64,000 nt of DNA, from contig JAQTNA010000004.1 in assembly GCA_028714035.1 (NCBI GenBank), positions 1 to 64,000 on the forward strand. The letters are read 5' to 3'. Every line of letters begins with the position of its first letter. The stretch's first letter is position 1. This stretch comes from Rhodocyclaceae bacterium (GTDB lineage Bacteria; Pseudomonadota; Gammaproteobacteria; Burkholderiales; Rhodocyclaceae). Of this stretch, positions 61,601-64,000 are shown in pieces. Below the pieces are notes generated by a model that was not told where the DNA came from, searched no databases, and saw nothing but the letters and a program-made list of their open reading frames with translations. The position numbers and the translations under genes were made by a program.

Positions 61601-61790
61601 CCTCACCGAATTGCACCTGCTGCAAGCCCGCCTGTTGCGCGCCCAGCATGACCCCGCCGCCCAATCCGCGCTCACCCAGGCCGAGGCGCGCATTCGGGAC
61701 ATCGGCCAATGGGGTTTCTGGCGCGAGTTGCGCGCCGTGGCCGCCGAGATCAAGGCCGCCGACCCGGGCGAGTGCCCCACGGCCGGCTGA
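58629..61790 (+). CDS. TIR-STAND NTPase-TPR protein
   Basis: A 1053-residue cytosolic protein built like an NLR immune receptor. Residues 12-150 are a TIR_2 domain (FRLFLSYAHSN, KVWDDRLIPAGSDWR, SSFCMDVEV with Glu89 in the position of the catalytic Glu), so NAD cleavage is possible. Residues about 240-640 are a STAND ATPase: FGREGELAQL, Walker A QGGMGKSA (269-276), Walker B MVLVLDGME (351-359), and a winged-helix region (DAHPLVREHFG). From about 650 to the end are helical TPR-like repeats that would sense a ligand. ATG 58629 is chosen; 58641 is possible. A repeat (59271-59292) codes for part of the TIR-STAND linker. Confidence 0.9.
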   Translation: MNAPMSLPPERPFRLFLSYAHSNEACKDRLKKNLAPLARNGWLKVWDDRLIPAGSDWRAEIEGAMAASDAAALLLDDDFLASSFCMDVEVASFLQHHRDKGTLILFILADYCLWEECDFIRQFQLLPRDAKPIVAFDPPSLAYTAIAREIKAALAEHKLKPLPAEHLGPGATLRHLVAPIKAGLGTLSEALTYPILAAPAAIEPVGPPMDLTVVVGRVSTRQAVPAPLSLPALLEKLPGRTEHLFGREGELAQLDEWREHKGVFLWVAQGGMGKSALVRAWLEWKHEQNPWPAGTRFLGHSFYSQGSHNQATSGRGFLLEALKQLGVAHATDAPDDELGRLLAEEAAKGPMVLVLDGMEPLQQASLDPMLNGSVKDRGLAALLENLARKPGAALCLASSRLPIPDIGIRDAAWFREKELGSLPPAGALALLRSRGLKGADEELANVAQRCGHHALALVLAAEFCHTYLKDEAAEFLKRPWRPQAGETHATTVMAWFDEALKEEHLPLDRELVQVLGLFDRPAPWGALLALKACEPPIPGLTEALHGAGEADLLESLARLSQWGLLQSDLTQAQPELDAHPLVREHFGRQLAEQNPDAWRAAHAVLFDWFRNLPEKEFPDTLEELEPLYRAVGHGCKAGRYRTALYGVYIERILRGNQRYDQFQLGAWSSDLAALAGFFPEGWDHEPVSKEAGLSGEQLSEANRSWLLAEAAFCLTSLGRLEEALVPRRIGRQRENDSGDWNEYCRSSENFVDLLTPLGRWQEAEQVSREAEQAAERIKDGEKRWWRSREAFAYLGKCLQGQGRLSEAGAAFAQAEAGQAQTPSHELRLCSLPGYGYCQLLLEQTCQLADWREVLERGRDGLKADSLNNHLLSLALHRCTIGLALAALGDSGAGSALDSAVSTMQRAGNIELLPPMYLARANYLRSQGDLVGAWSDHDAAFSISRRGNMRAYLAECALLAGNLCLDENRLTEAAGHYAEAARLIREDGYGRRLTELHLLQARLLRAQHDPAAQSALTQAEARIRDIGQWGFWRELRAVAAEIKAADPGECPTAG
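59271..59292. repeat. Palindromic repeat inside the TIR-STAND gene
   Basis: GTAG then GTCGGGTT-tc-AACCCGAC (59275-59292), a perfect palindrome of a type normally seen between genes. In frame it encodes the linker residues VGRVSTRQ between the TIR and STAND domains. Confidence 0.65.
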
Positions 61791-61798
61791 AGCCGGCC
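61781..61798. repeat. Dispersed palindrome, family R3 (copy 3), over the TIR-STAND stop codon
   Basis: GGCCGGCT-ga-AGCCGGCC; the loop holds two bases of the TGA stop (61788-61790). Same palindrome as 27783-27800 in opposite orientation. It could act as a transcript end. Confidence 0.75.
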
Positions 61799-61812
61799 CC
61801 ACGGAGGTAGAA

Positions 61813-61956
61813 GTGGAAGAACTGTTCGATCGGGTGATCGGCCGCCGGCGCCTCACCGGCAACACGGTGCTGATTGCCGGCACGGACCTGGTGAGCCGCA
61901 CCCTGGAAGCTGGCGAGCCTGCTCTCAGCCCGGGCGGATCAGCCCGCGCCGGATGA
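61813..61956 (+). CDS. Possible small protein after the TIR-STAND gene
   Basis: A 47-residue frame starting with GTG behind a strong GGAGG (seven bases away), 22 bases after the TIR-STAND stop. It reads MEELFDRVIGRRRLTG at the start and continues through NTVLIAGTDLVSRTLE. I do not recognise it. It may be the fourth product of the operon or the remaining N-terminus of a lost gene; its end overlaps the RyR gene on the other strand by 32 bases. Confidence 0.35.
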   Translation: MEELFDRVIGRRRLTGNTVLIAGTDLVSRTLEAGEPALSPGGSARAG

Positions 61957-62236
61957 GTTCCGCCACCACCACCCGGGCGGTTTCCCGGTCATAGGCCTTT
62001 TCCGCCTCGGGAAGATGTTCATAGGCCACCAGATCGGGATGCAGGCGGGCGTCATCGTCCCGGCGCGGACCAAAGCGCCAGCCTTCGGCGATGCGCTTGG
62101 CGGCCCAGACGTCGTGGTTCACCCGGGCAATGGCTTCCACCGTGTCGCTGAGCAGTTCGGATGCCCGCGCCATGTCTTCCGGGCCGGGAACCTGCGGCGC
62201 GTAGGGGCCGTGGGGAGTGTCAATGCCTGGAATCAT
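61925..62236 (-). CDS. RyR-domain protein
   Basis: A 103-residue cytosolic protein consisting of one ryanodine-receptor-type RyR domain: HDVWAAKRIAEGWRFGP (41-57), HPDLVAYEHLPEAEKAYDRE (66-85) and the C-terminal helix AELIRRGL. In animal receptors the repeat is structural; in bacteria it occurs as a possible ligand-binding module, among others in nucleotide-signalling conflict systems. A GAGG lies before the ATG. It converges on the TIR-STAND operon and overlaps the small frame there. Role unknown; association with the TIR system is an inference from position. Confidence 0.8.
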   Translation of the reverse strand: MIPGIDTPHGPYAPQVPGPEDMARASELLSDTVEAIARVNHDVWAAKRIAEGWRFGPRRDDDARLHPDLVAYEHLPEAEKAYDRETARVVVAELIRRGLIRPG

Positions 62237-62332
62237 GGCTGCCTCGGGGAGAGAAATCGTACTTGGCGCACCGCCTGACGCGGGAGACCAGTCTATTACA
62301 AATCGCCACGGACAAAGGGTTCGGGCAAGGCG

Positions 62333-63487
62333 CTAGAGCCAGGCGGGCAATTGGGCGGCAAGTGCCTGCTTCTCCGCCACCGCATCGCCCAGCAGCGCAA
62401 ACCCCAGCAGCTTTCCTTCTCCGTCCCGGAACAGGGCACGCACGCCGGTGGCCGTCACCGCCTCCTGCCACGCACCCGCCGCGCCCATGGGGGGCGGGCA
62501 CACCACGGCGGGACAGGCCGGGGTCTTGACCACCACCGGCATGGCCGGGTAGCTCACCGCCGTATCCGTGCCGGCCAGCGTGGCGGCCAGGGCACGGGCA
62601 CAGGCCATGAGCGGCAGGACGAAGGGCAGGAGCAGGCCCGCCACCTCGGCGCAGTCGCCCAGGGCGTGGATGTCCCGGGCGCTGGTGCGCAGGTTACGGT
62701 CCGTGACGATGCCCCGGTTCGCCTCGATGCCGGCCGCCTGGGCCAGCGCGATGCGGGGGCGCAGGCCCACCGCGGACAGGACGAGATCGAAGGTCTCCGC
62801 CTGGCCGTCGCCGGTCGTGAGGCGCAGGTGTTCGCCCTCTCGCTCCACCCGGCTGGCCGACTGGCCGAAGCGCCACTGGATGCCTAGAGCGCCCAGGGAC
62901 TCGGCCATGAATCGCCCGGCCCCCGGCGGCAGCAGCCGACCCAGGGGCTGGGGCGCCAGATCGAAAACCGTGACATCAAATCCGGCACCGGTCAGGTCGT
63001 TGGCAAACTCGCAGCCGATCAGGCCCCCGCCCAGGAGGGCGAGTTTCTTCTTCCCTTCCAGGGCCTCCCGGAAGACGCCGTAGTCCACCCGGTCATTCAC
63101 CGAGAGCACGGCGCCGGCCCCATCGCCCGAGAGCGGCAGATGGATGGTATCTGCGCCCAGGGCCAGGACCAGCTTGCTGTATTCCAGGCTCGTGCTTCCC
63201 TCCGGCCCGTCCAGTTCCAGGCGATGGGCCGCGCTGTCAATTGCCCTGACCCAGGTGTAGGGCCGGATGTCCGCCTGAAGCTGGCCCGCCATCTGCTGCG
63301 CGCCGGAAAGGATCAGGGACGAGGCGGTTTTCTTCTGCGCCAGGCCGTTGGACAGCATGGGCTTGGAATAGAAGGCGCCGTCATCGGCCATGAGCAGGAT
63401 GAGCGGCACGGCCTTGTCCAGTTTCCTCAACTCCCGGGCCACCGTGTAGCCCGCCAGTCCGCCGCCGATGATGACGATGGGGTTCAT
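62333..63487 (-). CDS. FAD-dependent rubredoxin-NAD(P)+ reductase
   Basis: A 384-residue cytosolic flavoprotein. FAD motif IVIIGGGLAGYTVARELRK, NAD(P) motif LALLGGGLIGCEFANDLTGAG, and the second FAD motif IHALGDCAEV are in the right order. The C-terminal domain resembles rubredoxin reductases of the nor/rubB type. The start at 63487 has AAAGGA upstream. It follows the rubredoxin gene (repeat R2 between), so it should pass electrons from NAD(P)H to that rubredoxin and on to rubrerythrin or another acceptor. Confidence 0.88.
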   Translation of the reverse strand: MNPIVIIGGGLAGYTVARELRKLDKAVPLILLMADDGAFYSKPMLSNGLAQKKTASSLILSGAQQMAGQLQADIRPYTWVRAIDSAAHRLELDGPEGSTSLEYSKLVLALGADTIHLPLSGDGAGAVLSVNDRVDYGVFREALEGKKKLALLGGGLIGCEFANDLTGAGFDVTVFDLAPQPLGRLLPPGAGRFMAESLGALGIQWRFGQSASRVEREGEHLRLTTGDGQAETFDLVLSAVGLRPRIALAQAAGIEANRGIVTDRNLRTSARDIHALGDCAEVAGLLLPFVLPLMACARALAATLAGTDTAVSYPAMPVVVKTPACPAVVCPPPMGAAGAWQEAVTATGVRALFRDGEGKLLGFALLGDAVAEKQALAAQLPAWL

Positions 63488-63510
63488 GGTTTGTCCTTTA
63501 TTGGCAGATC

Positions 63511-63590
63511 GCAGGATGTGGTGAGCAACGCGAACCGCATCGTCCTGATTCCGATGCGTTTGGTGCGGTTCGTTCCTCACCGCACCCTAC
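63511..63590. repeat. Dispersed inverted-repeat element, family R2 (copy 2)
   Basis: Left arm GGTGAGCAACGCGAACCGCA (63520-63539), right arm TGCGGTTCGTTCCTCACC (63564-63581), same as at 32686-32758. It lies between rubredoxin and its reductase. Confidence 0.75.
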
Positions 63591-63598
63591 CCTCTCGA

Positions 63599-63763
63599 CT
63601 AGACTTCCACCATCTCGAAATCGGCCTTGGCCACGCCACAGTCGGGGCAGGCCCAGTCTTCCGGGATGTCGGCCCAGGCGGTGCCGGGGGCGATGCCGTG
63701 CTCGGGGTCTCCGGCGGCTTCGTCGTAGATGAAACCGCAAACAACGCATTGATAGGTCTTCAT
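63599..63763 (-). CDS. Rubredoxin
   Basis: A 54-residue one-iron electron carrier. Both iron-binding pairs are present: CVVCG (CxxC) near the N-terminus and CPDCG near the C-terminus, with the usual [15 protein letters not shown] and WADIPEDW between. GGAGAG before the ATG at 63763. It is flanked by the rubrerythrin end and the reductase, a peroxide/oxygen defence set. Confidence 0.95.
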   Translation of the reverse strand: MKTYQCVVCGFIYDEAAGDPEHGIAPGTAWADIPEDWACPDCGVAKADFEMVEV

Positions 63764-63800
63764 TTTTTTCTCTCCTGATGGGTTCTGTCGGGGTTGGGGT

Positions 63801-64000
63801 TCAGTTCGCGATGCCGGCAAGAACGTTCCGGTAGTGCTTGGCGTGCTTCTCTTCCACCCGGGCCAGGGCCGCGAAGCGCTTGGCCGCCTTTTCCAGGGTG
63901 GCCTTGAACCGGGCCGCGTGCTCCTTCGATTCGGCGATCTGCTCGTCAATCTCGCCCACCGCTGCATGATGGCCTTCCTCCTCCGCCGCGTGGCGGAAGG
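63801..64000 (-). CDS. Rubrerythrin-like ferritin-fold protein, C-terminal part
   Basis: The last 66 residues before a TGA at 63801-63803; the rest lies beyond the window. [14 protein letters not shown] carries the ExxH iron-binding helix, and [12 protein letters not shown] is a second one, so this is a diiron four-helix protein of the rubrerythrin group. No C-terminal rubredoxin domain is attached; the separate rubredoxin gene 37 bases on would replace it. The pair probably reduces peroxide. Confidence 0.85.
   Translation of the reverse strand, partial: FRHAAEEEGHHAAVGEIDEQIAESKEHAARFKATLEKAAKRFAALARVEEKHAKHYRNVLAGIAN

Noticed and set aside
1-64000. tRNA, rRNA or CRISPR array
   Set aside because: No cloverleaf-like stretch with a CCA-end context, no rRNA sequence, and no regularly spaced direct repeats were seen.

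Overview
The window looks like chromosome of a GC-rich betaproteobacterium, most likely near Rhodocyclales/Nitrosomonadales. This is inferred from gene content and order: rpoN-hpf-ptsN-hprK, ribBX-ribH-nusB-thiL-pgpA-cinA and recA-recX clusters, a proteobacterial-type gshA/gshB pair, bufferin genes and a sulfur-handling operon. No rRNA, tRNA, CRISPR array, insertion sequence with a transposase, or prophage was found. Most genes are on the minus strand and packed with ATGA overlaps.

Layout: 1-6.2 kb holds an ABC-F ATPase cut by the window edge, a hybrid histidine kinase behind a sigma-28-like promoter, an MFS transporter, a DUF1615 lipoprotein and an MgtC protein. 6.3-12.6 kb is a sulfur region. 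An ArsR-rhodanese regulator leads an operon with DsrE, a persulfide-dioxygenase-like hydrolase, an MFS fusion and TauE. Next to it lie a trans-sulfuration enzyme and two remnants with in-frame internal deletions. 12.7-20.2 kb has a five-PAS GGDEF-EAL protein, a methyltransferase and a bufferin operon with its own ECF sigma/anti-sigma pair. 20.2-25 kb is a MarR-controlled EmrAB-type tripartite efflux operon. 25-30.5 kb is a Liv-type amino acid ABC transporter with UspA. 30.7-35.4 kb has MidA, a pteridine-reductase-like SDR, TtcA, an FHA protein and a PsiF-repeat protein.

35.5-47.7 kb is the housekeeping core (PTS-Ntr, RpoN, LptB, RecX, RecA, PncC, PgpA, ThiL, NusB, riboflavin genes). It is interrupted between thiL and pgpA by a fic gene with paired operators. 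47.9-53.9 kb contains glutathione synthesis and ApbE, dotted with three toxin-antitoxin modules: VapBC, MntA/HepT between gshA and gshB, and Phd/PIN. 54-56.5 kb pairs a secreted adenosine deaminase with a Tsx-like outer-membrane channel, separated by a MITE-like element. 56.8-62.2 kb is the most unusual part: a three-gene operon (three-helix membrane protein, M15 peptidase, TIR-STAND-TPR protein) facing a RyR-domain gene, which I read as a candidate anti-phage or signalling system. The window ends with rubredoxin reductase, rubredoxin and the end of a rubrerythrin.

Several families of short palindromic repeats are scattered through the intergenic spaces. Some have become part of coding sequence (NusB tail, TIR-STAND linker and C-terminus) or mislead start-site choice (RecX).
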